A stretch of DNA of 64,000 bases from Pseudomonas veronii (GCF_001439695.1 NZ_JYLL01000023.1:28334-92333), one strand, 5' to 3'. Positions 31,878 through 42,223 are shown, numbered from the stretch's first letter. The notes: generated by a model from the letters alone, not told the origin. Program-made: numbers and translations.

Positions 31878-32684
31878 TTAGTGCAGATCCAGCACATCGC
31901 GCATGTCATACAGACCCGGCGCACGCCCATCCAGCCACAGCGCGGCACGCACCGCCCCCTTGGCGAATGTCATGCGGCTGGAGGCTTTGTGCGTGATTTC
32001 CAGGCGCTCGCCTTCAGTGGCGAACAGCACGGTGTGATCACCGACGACATCGCCACCACGAACGGTGGCAAAACCAATGGTGTCACGCGCACGCGCGCCG
32101 GTATGACCTTCACGCCCGTACACCGCCACCTTCGACAAGTCGCGACCCAGGGCATCGGCGATAGCCTCACCCATGCGCAACGCGGTTCCCGACGGCGCAT
32201 CGATCTTGTGGCGATGATGGGTCTCGATGATTTCGATATCCGCCTCATCGCCCAGCACGCGCGCCGCCAGATCCAGCAGCTTGAGCGACAGGTTCACGCC
32301 CACGCTGAAGTTGGCGGCAAACACGATGGGAATATCCTTGCCCGCCTCGACCAGCAACTGCTTCTGCTCAGCGCTCAAGCCGGTGGTGCCGATCACCATG
32401 GCCTTGCCCGCCTTGCGGCAGAACGCCAGGTTTTTCAGCATCACGTCCGGCAGCGTAAAGTCGATCAGCACGTCGAATTCGTCCGCCACCTGCTCCAGAT
32501 TGCCGGACAACGACACCCCGATACGCCCCAGCGAAGCCAGCTCACCGGCATCGGCGCCGATCAGCGTACTGCCTGGGCGAACGATCGCCGCGGTCAGGCC
32601 GGAGGCCGGCGAGCGCTGCTGTACCGCTTCGATCAGGGTTTTACCCATGCGCCCGGCAGCGCCCATTACGGCTATACGTCGCAT
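31878..32684 (-). CDS. dapB: 4-hydroxy-tetrahydrodipicolinate reductase
   Basis: The NAD(P)H-dependent second committed step of lysine and diaminopimelate synthesis. It has 268 residues from MRRIAVMGAAGRMGK; AAGGA is well placed for this ATG, whereas a TTG two codons upstream falls within the spacing. The nucleotide-binding GAAGRMGK (about 8-15), the catalytic block ETHHRHKIDAPSGTAL (about 154-169), and the C-terminal GLYDMRDVLDL are visible. It starts ten bases after dnaJ. Confidence 0.97.
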   Translation of the reverse strand: MRRIAVMGAAGRMGKTLIEAVQQRSPASGLTAAIVRPGSTLIGADAGELASLGRIGVSLSGNLEQVADEFDVLIDFTLPDVMLKNLAFCRKAGKAMVIGTTGLSAEQKQLLVEAGKDIPIVFAANFSVGVNLSLKLLDLAARVLGDEADIEIIETHHRHKIDAPSGTALRMGEAIADALGRDLSKVAVYGREGHTGARARDTIGFATVRGGDVVGDHTVLFATEGERLEITHKASSRMTFAKGAVRAALWLDGRAPGLYDMRDVLDLH

Positions 32685-32694
32685 ACTCAATTCC

Positions 32695-33819
32695 TTACAA
32701 GTCGCCGAAGAAGCGCTTCACGCCATCGAAGAAGCCCGTGGTTTTCGGCGAGTGGGAGTCGTCACCCTCCAGCGAACTGCGGAACTCTTCGAGCAACTCG
32801 CGTTGGCGACGACCCAGGTTAACCGGCGTTTCCACCGTGACACGGCACATCAGGTCGCCCGCACCGCCACCACGTACCGGCGCCACGCCTTTGCCACGGA
32901 TACGGAACTGCTTGCCGGTCTGCGTCCCCTCAGGGATCTTGAGCTTGACCCGACCATCCAGAGTCGGAATCTCCAGCTCGCCGCCCAGGGCCGCATCAAC
33001 GAAGCTGATCGGCACTTCGCAGAACAGGTGCTTGCCGTCGCGCTGGAAGATCGAGTGCTCGCGCACATTGATCACCACATACAGGTCACCCGTCGGGCCA
33101 CCCTGGGTCCCCGCCTCGCCTTCGCCCGACAGGCGAATGCGGTCACCGGTATCCACGCCCGCCGGCACTTTGACCGACAGGGTTTTGTACTCTTCGACAC
33201 GCCCTTCACCGTGGCAGGAATCGCACGGGTCAGAAATGATCTTGCCTTGGCCTTGGCACCGCGGGCAGGTTTGCTGCACCGAGAAGAAGCCCTGCTGCAT
33301 GCGGACCTGACCGATACCACCGCAGGTCGGGCAAGTGATCGGCGAGGAGCCTTTCTTGGCCCCCGAACCGTCGCACGGCTTGCAGTTGACCAGCGTCGGC
33401 ACGCGGATATTGACGCTGGTGCCGCGCACGGCTTCTTCCAGGTTCAGTTCCAGGGTGTAGCGCAGGTCGCTGCCGCGCTGGGCACCGCCACGCTGACCAC
33501 CGCGGCCACCGCCGAAGAAGTCGCTGAACACATCGCCGAAAATATCGGAGAAGTTCTGGCCGCCGAAGCCGGCACCGCCGCCACCCATGCTCGGGTCGAC
33601 GCCGGCGTGACCGTACTGGTCGTAGGCCGCACGCTTGTTGGGATCACACAGGCATTCGTAGGCCTCGTTGGCCTCTTTGAACATTTCTTCGGATTCTTTG
33701 TTATCCGGATTACGGTCCGGGTGGTGCTTCATCGCCAGGCGACGGTAAGCCTTCTTCAGGTCCGCCTCGCTGGAACCGCGCTCCACACCCAATACTTCGT
33801 AATAGTCACGCTTTGCCAT
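32695..33819 (-). CDS. dnaJ: Chaperone protein DnaJ
   Basis: The Hsp40 co-chaperone that delivers substrates to DnaK and stimulates its ATPase. It has 374 residues from MAKRDYYEVLG. The J domain carries HPD (about 33-35) and is followed by a Gly/Phe-rich linker (GGGGAGFGGQNF). Four CxxCxGxG-type repeats bind two zinc ions (CKPCDGSG, CPTCGGIG, CPRCQGQG, CDSCHGEG), and C-terminal substrate-binding domains follow. It is separated from dnaK by 316 bases. Confidence 0.98.
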   Translation of the reverse strand: MAKRDYYEVLGVERGSSEADLKKAYRRLAMKHHPDRNPDNKESEEMFKEANEAYECLCDPNKRAAYDQYGHAGVDPSMGGGGAGFGGQNFSDIFGDVFSDFFGGGRGGQRGGAQRGSDLRYTLELNLEEAVRGTSVNIRVPTLVNCKPCDGSGAKKGSSPITCPTCGGIGQVRMQQGFFSVQQTCPRCQGQGKIISDPCDSCHGEGRVEEYKTLSVKVPAGVDTGDRIRLSGEGEAGTQGGPTGDLYVVINVREHSIFQRDGKHLFCEVPISFVDAALGGELEIPTLDGRVKLKIPEGTQTGKQFRIRGKGVAPVRGGGAGDLMCRVTVETPVNLGRRQRELLEEFRSSLEGDDSHSPKTTGFFDGVKRFFGDL

Positions 33820-34135
33820 AAGTCTTTGCACTCTTAAGGACGTTCAGCCAGACCCTCCTGAGCCTTGCCGAACTCGTTGAGCCCCAATACAGGCCCGGAC
33901 CCAACTCACGTCAATTCAACGATCCTGGTCATAACTGCTTTCAGCCAGGGACCCGGCCAAAAACGCGGTGACTGTCGCCGGAAAGCAGGAGCATTCCCGA
34001 TCACACCGCCAGCATCCGAGCCTTGTCGCATGCTGTAAAAATTCGCATACCCCAGACACGCCAACGCGGGAGCAAGCTCCCGCGCGGCGACATCCTACCA
34101 GTCACCGCTTGATAGCGGTCAACCGGCCAAGCAGA
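33820..34135 (-). other. dnaK-dnaJ intergenic region
   Basis: These 316 bases contain no convincing gene. Two hairpins lie close to the dnaK stop: ACCGCT/AGCGGT (34104-34119), a candidate dnaK terminator without a T-run, and the REP-like element listed separately. The remaining 230 bases next to dnaJ could hold a dnaJ promoter, but no heat-shock consensus was recognised there. Confidence 0.6.
34065..34084. repeat. REP-like hairpin
   Basis: CGCGGGAG-CAAG-CTCCCGCG is a perfect 8-bp stem with a 4-base loop. Its GCGGGAGCAAGCTCCCGC core is the form of the abundant repetitive extragenic palindromes of the P. fluorescens group. Only one copy is in this window. Confidence 0.6.
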
Positions 34136-36052
<1,917 letters not shown>

Positions 36053-36131
36053 GATTTACTCTCCCGAAACTTGAATTTGGATGCCGCAGCAGTGGTGGCT
36101 AACTGCGGTAGCACTTAAACGCTTGACTTAT

Positions 36132-36159
36132 AAATGGGGGCCTTGCGGCGTATTTCAAG
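36132..36159 (-). promoter_or_regulatory. Sigma-32 promoter of dnaK
   Basis: Minus strand: -35 CTTGAAA (36153-36159), 13-base spacer, -10 CCCCATTT (36132-36139), an essentially perfect heat-shock consensus. The -35 box contains the grpE stop codon. RNA should start about 72 bases before dnaK. Confidence 0.85.
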
Positions 36160-36715
36160 CCTGCTCATCAATCGAAGGTGAAACCGGTGCAGGCGCCTTG
36201 CTGACCACGACCATTGCTGGACGCAGCAGGCGACCGTTGAGCTGGTATCCCTTCTGGAATACTTTCAACACGCTGTTTGGCTCAAGGTCATGACTTTCCT
36301 GCATCGCCATGGCCTGGTGATGCTCGGCATTGAACGGCTCGCCGCCTTGCGGATCGACAGCCTCCAACTGATAACGCTTCAGGGTGTCCTGGAACATTTT
36401 CAGGGTCAGCTCGATACCTTCACGCATCGGGCGGATGTTTTCGTCATCCGGGTTGGACAACTCAAGGCCGCGCTCCAGGCTGTCGATGATCGGCAACAGA
36501 TCACCGGCGAATTTTTCCAGCGCGAACTTGTGGGCCTTTTCTACATCCTGCTCGGCACGGCGGCGGACGTTCTGCAGATCGGCGGCAACACGCAAAGATT
36601 GATCCTGCGCAGCGGCCAATTGCTCTTCGAGCACTTGCACACGAGTCGCCAGCTCATCACCGGCAGCCGAATTGGCGTCTGGAGTTTGCGTATCCTGCGT
36701 CTGTTCGTCAGCCAT
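36155..36715 (-). CDS. grpE: Nucleotide exchange factor GrpE
   Basis: Releases ADP from DnaK and acts as a thermosensor in the Hsp70 cycle. It has 186 residues. An acidic N terminus is followed by a long coiled coil (about 20-75, with DLQNVRRRAEQDVEKAHKFA) and a C-terminal beta domain ending in GYQLNGRLLRPAMVVVSK. AAAGGAG precedes the ATG. It is the first gene of a grpE-dnaK-dnaJ heat-shock cluster. Confidence 0.98.
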   Translation of the reverse strand: MADEQTQDTQTPDANSAAGDELATRVQVLEEQLAAAQDQSLRVAADLQNVRRRAEQDVEKAHKFALEKFAGDLLPIIDSLERGLELSNPDDENIRPMREGIELTLKMFQDTLKRYQLEAVDPQGGEPFNAEHHQAMAMQESHDLEPNSVLKVFQKGYQLNGRLLRPAMVVVSKAPAPVSPSIDEQA

Positions 36716-36768
36716 AGATTTCTCCTTTCAAAATCATGCGCGAACTCAACTCGCGCTTCTGTTCCGGT

Positions 36769-36796
36769 ATATGGGGCCACAATTTCCAGGTTCAAG
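36769..36796 (-). promoter_or_regulatory. Sigma-32 promoter of grpE
   Basis: Minus strand: -35 CTTGAA (36791-36796), 14-base spacer, -10 CCCCATAT (36769-36776), close to the heat-shock consensus. The leader of about 47 bases contains a GCGCGA/TCGCGC hairpin (36738-36756) just before the ribosome site. Confidence 0.85.
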
Positions 36797-36969
36797 GGTG
36801 CGGGCGTCACCAAAAGTCTTTCATCTGATCCAGATCAATTCCGACCCATTCATTCCTCTTCGCACTAAAAAAAACATCGAAGCAAGCAAATCGAGCTAAG
36901 CGCCAGGATTGTCAGCCTGGAACAAAACACTGTATAAATAACCAGACCTAAAGCCTGGGAGCGGCCGTC

Positions 36970-38643
36970 ATGCTCGTGCACCTGTCCGTACATAACTACG
37001 CCATCGTTGAACATCTGGATCTCGAACTGGATCGCGGGATGAGCGTAATCACAGGCGAAACCGGCGCCGGCAAGTCGATCATGCTCGACGCCCTCGGCCT
37101 GACCCTGGGCGACCGCGCCGACAGTGGCGTGGTACGCCCCGGCGCAGACAAGGCCGACATCCTGGCGACCTTCGACCTGGCGGACATCCCCGAAGCCGAA
37201 GCCTGGCTTGCCGAGCGCGACCTTAATAATGAAGGGCCGTGCATCCTGCGCCGGGTCATCACCGCCGAAGGCCGCTCCCGTGGCTACATCAACGGCACGC
37301 CCTGCCCGCTGGGTGACTTGAAGGCCCTGGGCGAGCTGCTGATCGATATCCACAGCCAGCACGAACACCAATCCCTGCTCAAAACCGACACCCATCGCCG
37401 CCTGCTCGATGAATACGCCGGCGCCACCGACCTCGCCCGCCAGGTCCAGCTCGCCGCCCAACGTTGGCGCCAGACCCGCCTGGAACTGGAGCGCCTCTCC
37501 AATTCCGGCGACGAGCAACGCGCACGCCACCAATTGCTCAGCTATCAACTCGAAGAGCTCGAAAGCCTTGGCCTCGGCGAAAGTGAGCTGGAACAGCTTG
37601 AGCAGGAACACAAGAACCTCACCAACGCCGAAACCCTGCTGGGTATTTGCCGCCAGGTGGTGGAGCAATGCAGCGAGAGCGACTCGGGCAATGTGCTCAA
37701 TGCACTGACCGTCAGCCTCAATCGGCTGTCCAGCGTAAACAATGCGTCCGGCTCGCTGAATGAAGCCACGACCTTGCTGACCAGTGCACAAATCCAGGTA
37801 GAAGAAGCCGTAGGCGAACTGAACCGTTTCCTCGATCACTTCGACGCCGACCCGGCACGCCTGCAGGAAATAGAAGAACGCCTGGACACCATCTACACCC
37901 TGGCGCGCAAACATCGGATCCAGCCGACTGAAGTGGCAACGATGCAGCAGAAGCTGCTGGATGAAATCGAAACCCTGAACGCGAATGACGAGTCCATTGA
38001 GCGCCTGGGCGACGAATTGGCTTCTTTCGCCCGCCATTACCAAGAGAAGGCCCGCGAACTGAGCGATCTGCGCCATCAAGCCGCCACGAGCCTGGCCAGC
38101 GCGGTCGAGCAGGAAATCCAGCGCCTCGGCATGCCCGGCGGCCGCTTCACCATCGAACTGCACAGCAATACCAGCGCCGAACTGCAGCCCCACGGCCTGG
38201 AACAGGTAGAACTGCTGGTCAGCGCCAACCCAGGGCAACCGCTCAAAGCGCTGGCAAAAGTCGCCTCCGGGGGCGAACTATCGCGGATCAGCCTGGCGAT
38301 TCAGGTGATCACCGCCCAAACCTCACGGGTTCCGACGCTGGTCTTTGACGAGGTAGACGTTGGCATTGGTGGCCCGACCGCAGAAATTGTCGGCCAACTG
38401 CTGCGTCGCCTGGGGGATCGCGGCCAGGTGCTGACGGTTACCCACTTACCGCAAGTAGCCGCCCAAGGGCATCAGCATTTGTTTGTACACAAAGTACGCG
38501 GCAGCGATGCGACGCACACGGCGGTGTCCAAGCTGAACAAGTCGGAACGCGTGGAGGAAGTCGCGCGCATGCTCGGCGGCATCGACCTGACCAAGGAGTC
38601 CCTGGCCCACGCGAAAAAAATGGTGGTGGCGGCGAAGGCCTGA
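36970..38643 (+). CDS. recN: DNA repair protein RecN
   Basis: An SMC-like ATPase recruited early to DNA double-strand breaks and usually SOS-induced. It has 557 residues. Walker A is GETGAGKS (29-36). A long coiled-coil middle (about 150-370) is followed by the ABC signature SGGELSRIS and Walker B TLVFDEVDVGIGG near the C terminus. GGGAG precedes the ATG. No clear LexA box was recognised in the 254-bp region shared with grpE, although CTGTATAAATAACCAG just upstream (36929-36944) is LexA-like in form. Confidence 0.96.
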   Translation: MLVHLSVHNYAIVEHLDLELDRGMSVITGETGAGKSIMLDALGLTLGDRADSGVVRPGADKADILATFDLADIPEAEAWLAERDLNNEGPCILRRVITAEGRSRGYINGTPCPLGDLKALGELLIDIHSQHEHQSLLKTDTHRRLLDEYAGATDLARQVQLAAQRWRQTRLELERLSNSGDEQRARHQLLSYQLEELESLGLGESELEQLEQEHKNLTNAETLLGICRQVVEQCSESDSGNVLNALTVSLNRLSSVNNASGSLNEATTLLTSAQIQVEEAVGELNRFLDHFDADPARLQEIEERLDTIYTLARKHRIQPTEVATMQQKLLDEIETLNANDESIERLGDELASFARHYQEKARELSDLRHQAATSLASAVEQEIQRLGMPGGRFTIELHSNTSAELQPHGLEQVELLVSANPGQPLKALAKVASGGELSRISLAIQVITAQTSRVPTLVFDEVDVGIGGPTAEIVGQLLRRLGDRGQVLTVTHLPQVAAQGHQHLFVHKVRGSDATHTAVSKLNKSERVEEVARMLGGIDLTKESLAHAKKMVVAAKA

Positions 38644-38677
38644 CCGAACCGGCAATTTTCTCTCTGTAAGAAAGCAC

Positions 38678-38701
38678 GAAGGCGACCCGGGGGTCGCCTT
38701 C
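38678..38701 (+). terminator. Hairpin between convergent recN and fur
   Basis: GAAGGCGACC-CGGG-GGTCGCCTTC, a perfect 10-bp stem, 35 bases after recN. It has only short T stretches; it probably serves both convergent genes. Confidence 0.75.
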
Positions 38702-38733
38702 AATCGTTCCGCAGAGCGAATCTGCGTCGATTT

Positions 38734-39138
38734 TTACTTTTTCTTACGTACGTAAAGAACCAAATTGTGGTCCGACAACTCGTAGCCATGCTCCTCGGCA
38801 ATTGCCTTCTGCAACCGCTCGATTTCCGGGTTGGTGAATTCGATAACCTCACCAGTGTCCACGTCGACCATGTGGTCGTGATGACCACCATCAGCCAATT
38901 CGAACACTGCGTGACCGCCGTCGAAATTATGACGAACCACCAGCCCCGCGGCTTCAAACTGGGTCAGCACGCGGTAAACCGTGGCCAGGCCAACGTCCTC
39001 ATTGGACTCCATCAGCGCCTTGTAAACATCCTCGGCACTCATGTGGCGCTGCTCAGCAGAATCGAGCATTTGTAGAATCTTGACGCGTGGCAGAGTCACT
39101 TTAAGACCGGCTTTGCGTAGTTCGCTATTTTCAACCAT
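38734..39138 (-). CDS. fur: Ferric uptake regulator Fur
   Basis: An iron-sensing repressor of siderophore and iron-uptake genes. It has 134 residues from MVENSELRKAGLKVTLPR; longer frames are not conserved. The winged-helix domain (about 1-82) and dimer/metal domain with HHDHM (86-90) are clear. The protein has no cysteine at all, so it lacks the CxxC structural zinc site of E. coli Fur, as is typical of Pseudomonas Fur. It is divergent from omlA/bamE over 98 bases, a conserved pseudomonad arrangement. Confidence 0.97.
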   Translation of the reverse strand: MVENSELRKAGLKVTLPRVKILQMLDSAEQRHMSAEDVYKALMESNEDVGLATVYRVLTQFEAAGLVVRHNFDGGHAVFELADGGHHDHMVDVDTGEVIEFTNPEIERLQKAIAEEHGYELSDHNLVLYVRKKK

Positions 39139-39236
39139 GGTTAGCTTTCTCGCGGATGCTGCTTCGCAGCTTCTCTTAATACGGGTATGATCGGCGTTTA
39201 CGTTGTCCCAGCCAAGATAGTGGAAGTCGCCCACCG

Positions 39237-39764
39237 ATGCAAAACACCAAGCTCTTGCTAACCAGTTTCACCTTTGTGGGACTGCTCGCACTCGCCGGTT
39301 GTTCATTCCCCGGGGTTTACAAAATCGACATCCAGCAGGGCAATGTCGTCACGCAGGACATGATAGACCAGTTACGCCCGGGAATGACCCGACGGCAAGT
39401 ACGGTTTATTATGGGCAACCCCCTGCTGACTGACACTTTCCACGCCGATCGCTGGGATTATCTCTACAGCATCCAGCCTGGGGGCGGTGAACGCCAACAG
39501 GAGCGCGTCAGCGTCATCTTCAATGGCAATGATCAACTGGTCAGCCTGTCCGGCGATTTCATGCCCGGCGTAAGCCGCGATGAAGCCTTGCTGGGCAAGG
39601 ATAACGGCACCAACGTGACTGCGCCTGCGCAGGAAGCCGAGAAGCCGAAATCCGAAGTACCGGCCAAGCCTGGCTCATTGCTCGACAAGATCCAGAAAGA
39701 CGTCGACCGCGTACAAACAGTTCCAGTCCCGACGCCACAGCCTCTGGACACCAGCCCGCAGTAA
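39237..39764 (+). CDS. bamE: Outer-membrane lipoprotein BamE/OmlA
   Basis: A small lipoprotein of the BAM complex that inserts outer-membrane proteins; it is known as OmlA in Pseudomonas. It has 175 residues. The signal peptide ends in a lipobox LAGC with Cys22 as the lipidation site. The SmpA/OmlA domain is visible (QGNVVTQDMIDQLRPGMTRRQV, then MGNPLL and WDYLY). A low-complexity Pro/Lys-rich tail (about 130-175) is longer than in E. coli BamE. A strong terminator follows. Confidence 0.94.
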   Translation: MQNTKLLLTSFTFVGLLALAGCSFPGVYKIDIQQGNVVTQDMIDQLRPGMTRRQVRFIMGNPLLTDTFHADRWDYLYSIQPGGGERQQERVSVIFNGNDQLVSLSGDFMPGVSRDEALLGKDNGTNVTAPAQEAEKPKSEVPAKPGSLLDKIQKDVDRVQTVPVPTPQPLDTSPQ

Positions 39765-39780
39765 GTTTGCGGCGCTCGAT

Positions 39781-39806
39781 AAAAAGCCCGGCATGCCGGG
39801 CTTTTT
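39781..39806. terminator. Bidirectional terminator after omlA/bamE
   Basis: AAAAAGCCCGG-CATG-CCGGGCTTTTT is a perfect palindrome with A and T runs on both sides, serving omlA and the convergent ratA-rnfH transcript. Confidence 0.95.
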
Positions 39807-39827
39807 GTTGCCTGCAGATTCGCCGGC

Positions 39828-40130
39828 CTATGAACGCTGTTGCTTGACCAACGCCGCCTTGGCCGCTCGCAGCCGCCGCACTTCTTTGGGGTCGGCCAGC
39901 AGCGGGCGGTAGATCTCGATACGATCACCTGACTGCACGGTGCAGGTATCGGGGTCGAGCACTGCCTTACCGAATACCCCCAACGGGCAATCAGCAAGGT
40001 TCACCTCAGGAAAGTGCGTAGCAATCCCCGACGCCTGCACCGCAGCCCGCAGGCTCGTCCCCGCTGGCACCGCGACCGCCACCAACACCTGGCGATCCAC
40101 GCCGGCATACACCACTTCAATCTCAACCAT
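39828..40130 (-). CDS. rnfH: RnfH family ubiquitin-like protein
   Basis: A 100-residue beta-grasp protein of the RnfH/UPF0125 family (MVEIEVVYAG at the start, CPLGVFGKAV in the middle, RIEIYRPLLADPKEVRR at the end). RnfH is named after the Rnf electron-transport complex, but it is usually found next to ratA and its role is not settled. The start overlaps the ratA stop by eight bases, which suggests translational coupling. In E. coli the ratA-rnfH pair has been discussed as a toxin-antitoxin-like unit; that is not proven. Confidence 0.9.
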   Translation of the reverse strand: MVEIEVVYAGVDRQVLVAVAVPAGTSLRAAVQASGIATHFPEVNLADCPLGVFGKAVLDPDTCTVQSGDRIEIYRPLLADPKEVRRLRAAKAALVKQQRS

Positions 40131-40557
40131 GCAGTTGCTTGGCTCGCTGACAGAATGCGTCGACCAGGGTATTGGCCGCCTGATTGAACAAAGGCCCCAA
40201 CGTCGCCCGCACAATGGGCCCCGCATAATCGAAGGACAGATCCAGGCTGATCTTGCAGGCTTTCTCGGTCAACGCCTTGAACACCCAGACACCATGCAAT
40301 TGAGTAAACGGCCCTTCCTGCAGATTCATTTCAATGGACTTGCCCGGCACCAGGACATTGCGTGTCACAAAGTGCTGGCTGAGCCCCCCCTTGGCCACCC
40401 CGACACTGGCAACCATGTGCTCATCACTGCCTTCCAGCACCTCGGCGGTCGAGCACCAAGGCAGGAATTCCGGGTAACGCGCCACGTCGTTGACCAGGTC
40501 ATAAAGCACCTGGGCCGGATAGGGCAGCAGGGCCGAACGTTGAATATGCGTCGTCAT
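40123..40557 (-). CDS. ratA: START/polyketide-cyclase-like protein RatA
   Basis: A 144-residue single-domain START-like protein (MTTHIQRSALLPYPAQVLYDL, with the family block ARYPEFLPWC). E. coli RatA has been reported to block 70S association; mitochondrial Coq10 relatives bind ubiquinone, so a role in quinone handling is equally possible. The start ATG 40555-40557 was chosen by family length; a much longer open frame extends upstream antisense to smpB and is not real. It is divergent from smpB. Confidence 0.92.
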   Translation of the reverse strand: MTTHIQRSALLPYPAQVLYDLVNDVARYPEFLPWCSTAEVLEGSDEHMVASVGVAKGGLSQHFVTRNVLVPGKSIEMNLQEGPFTQLHGVWVFKALTEKACKISLDLSFDYAGPIVRATLGPLFNQAANTLVDAFCQRAKQLHG

Positions 40558-40710
40558 GTGAGCGTTATTTCCACAGCTGAGCGGCAAACATCGCGAAAGA
40601 ACAACCCGATCCGCGAGAGAAAAAAACCAAAGAACTGCCGGTATTGTCCGGGATTCGTCCAACACGCTCAAGCACGCAGGTTGACCGTAGCCGACACGCT
40701 CGCAACGCCC

Positions 40711-40716
40711 TATAAT
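40711..40716 (+). promoter_or_regulatory. Consensus -10 box close to smpB start
   Basis: A perfect TATAAT lies only nine bases before the smpB ATG. A TTGACC at 40681-40686 is too far (24-base spacing) for an ordinary -35. If used, transcription would begin about three bases before the start codon, giving an almost leaderless message. Confidence 0.4.
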
Positions 40717-40725
40717 GCCGCCCCT

Positions 40726-41208
40726 ATGGCTAAACAAAAGAAACACCCCACAGGGACCATCGCGCAGAATAAAAAAGCGCGACACGATTACTTCATCGAA
40801 CATCGGTTCGAGGCTGGTCTGGTCCTGGCCGGCTGGGAAGTAAAAAGTCTGCGTGCCAGCAAGCTGCAACTGGTCGACAGCTATGTGCTGCTCAAGGATG
40901 GCGAGGCATGGCTGCTCGGCAGTCATATCACCCCGCTGACCACCGCGAGCACGCACGTGATTGCCGACCCGGTACGCACACGTAAGCTGCTGCTCAATGC
41001 CCGCGAACTGGACAAGCTCGCCGCCGCCGTACAGCAGAAAGGCTATGCCTGCGTCTGCCTGTCCTGGTATTGGAGCAAGCATCTGGTCAAGTGCGAGATC
41101 GCACTGGGCAAAGGCAAGAAGGAATACGACAAGCGTGACACCGAGCGCGAGCGCGATTCCGACCGTGAACTGCATCGCGCCGTGCGCAACAAGGGCAAGG
41201 AAGAATAA
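40726..41208 (+). CDS. smpB: SsrA-binding protein SmpB
   Basis: The essential partner of tmRNA in trans-translation: it binds the tRNA-like domain and guides it into stalled ribosomes. It has 160 residues. The OB-fold body (HDYFIEHRFEAGLVLAGWEVKSLR) and C-terminal basic tail (GKGKKEYDKRDTERERD) are typical. The start at ATG 40726 matches the conserved MAKQKKHPTGTIAQNKKARHD; an upstream open frame is antisense to ratA. No Shine-Dalgarno sequence is seen. ssrA itself lies 9 kb downstream in this window. Confidence 0.97.
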   Translation: MAKQKKHPTGTIAQNKKARHDYFIEHRFEAGLVLAGWEVKSLRASKLQLVDSYVLLKDGEAWLLGSHITPLTTASTHVIADPVRTRKLLLNARELDKLAAAVQQKGYACVCLSWYWSKHLVKCEIALGKGKKEYDKRDTERERDSDRELHRAVRNKGKEE

Positions 41209-41221
41209 TCCTTGCGCCGCT

Positions 41222-41250
41222 GTAGCCTAGGGCGCTTCGCCCCTGGCTAC
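41222..41250. terminator. Hairpin between convergent smpB and lldR
   Basis: GTAGCC-t-AGGG and CCCT-GGCTAC pair with one bulge around a CGCTTCGC loop. It overlaps the lldR stop codon and probably ends both convergent transcripts. Confidence 0.55.
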
Positions 41251-42014
41251 ATGCCCTTGCGCCGCGCCGCCCGGGCCACGCGCTGAACTTCCTGACGTAC
41301 CTCCTCCAACACCTCCTGCACATACAACAGATGACGTGTTGAGACTTCCCGCGCTTGCTCGGCCCGCCCCTCGATGATTGCCAGGTACAAATCCCGGTGC
41401 TGACTGATCAGCATATCGCGGGTTTCCGTGCGCTGCTGGTACATGCCGCCAATGTTGGTCACCACGTTCCGCTTGAGCAGGTCGAACAACCCGCGGATGG
41501 TGTGCAACAGCACAGCATTGTGGCTGGCCTCGGCAATGGCCAAGTGAAACCGCGCATCCGCGGCCCCCTCCTCTGCGCGGCTGACCTTATCGTCGCGCGC
41601 GTAACAATCCTGTAGCGCTTCAAAGGCCGCCGTCAGCCGCTCACGGTCGACTTCGGTAGCGCGCAATGCCGCGTAATAGGCACAGGACGCTTCGAGGGTT
41701 TGGCGAAACTCCAGCAAATCACGCTGCGCCTCGGGATTGTTTTCCAGCAGGTGCAACAACGGATCGCTGAACGTCGAGCCCAACGAATCAGACACATAAT
41801 TGCCACCGCCCTGGCGACTGACCAGCAACCCCTTGGCCGCCAGTTTCTGAATCGCCTCACGCAGCGAGGGGCGCGAAACGCCGAACTTTTCAGCCAACGC
41901 GCGCTCGGCCGGCAAGCGCTCGCCCGATTTCAGCGTGCCCTCAAGGATCATGCCCTCAAGCTGCTCGACAATATCGTCAGACAAACGGCGCTGACGCACC
42001 TGATCAAACCCCAT
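41247..42014 (-). CDS. lldR: FadR/GntR-family regulator of lactate genes
   Basis: A 255-residue transcription factor. The winged-helix domain (about 8-76; SGERLPAERALAEKFGVSRPSLREAIQKL) is followed by an all-helical FCD ligand domain (about 95-235) with the metal/ligand histidines (DARFHLAIAEASHN, HRDLYLAI). It is divergent from the lactate permease, and a 17-bp palindrome of the LldR/FadR type lies between them. LldR relatives repress lactate genes until L-lactate (or D-lactate) binds. The call rests on sequence and context. Confidence 0.9.
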   Translation of the reverse strand: MGFDQVRQRRLSDDIVEQLEGMILEGTLKSGERLPAERALAEKFGVSRPSLREAIQKLAAKGLLVSRQGGGNYVSDSLGSTFSDPLLHLLENNPEAQRDLLEFRQTLEASCAYYAALRATEVDRERLTAAFEALQDCYARDDKVSRAEEGAADARFHLAIAEASHNAVLLHTIRGLFDLLKRNVVTNIGGMYQQRTETRDMLISQHRDLYLAIIEGRAEQAREVSTRHLLYVQEVLEEVRQEVQRVARAARRKGM

Positions 42015-42206
42015 AACTCTCTCTCCACGATCCCGACCACTCGCCGGGGCCTCTATTCTGGCCTATCGCAACGCTTGCAGCACCCATCAGAACATCTTCG
42101 ATTGATGCGATCAGAGCGCCCGCCCTCCCGCTTAAGACCAAAGTTTCGCAGGCGGCAAATTGACACATCCCTGCCTAGGCTTTTACTCTAGCCAACAGCG
42201 GCTGTA

Positions 42207-42223
42207 AATTGGTATTACCAATT
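42207..42223. promoter_or_regulatory. LldR-type operator
   Basis: AATTGGTA-T-TACCAATT is a perfect 17-bp palindrome containing TGGTnnnACCA, the half-site form bound by FadR-subfamily GntR regulators. It lies 53 bases before the lldP ATG. The 261-bp lldR-lldP region holds no gene. Confidence 0.8.

Noticed and set aside
39940..40725. N-terminal extension of the smpB frame across ratA and rnfH
   Set aside because: SmpB homology begins exactly at MAKQKKHPTG; the upstream part is antisense to two real genes.
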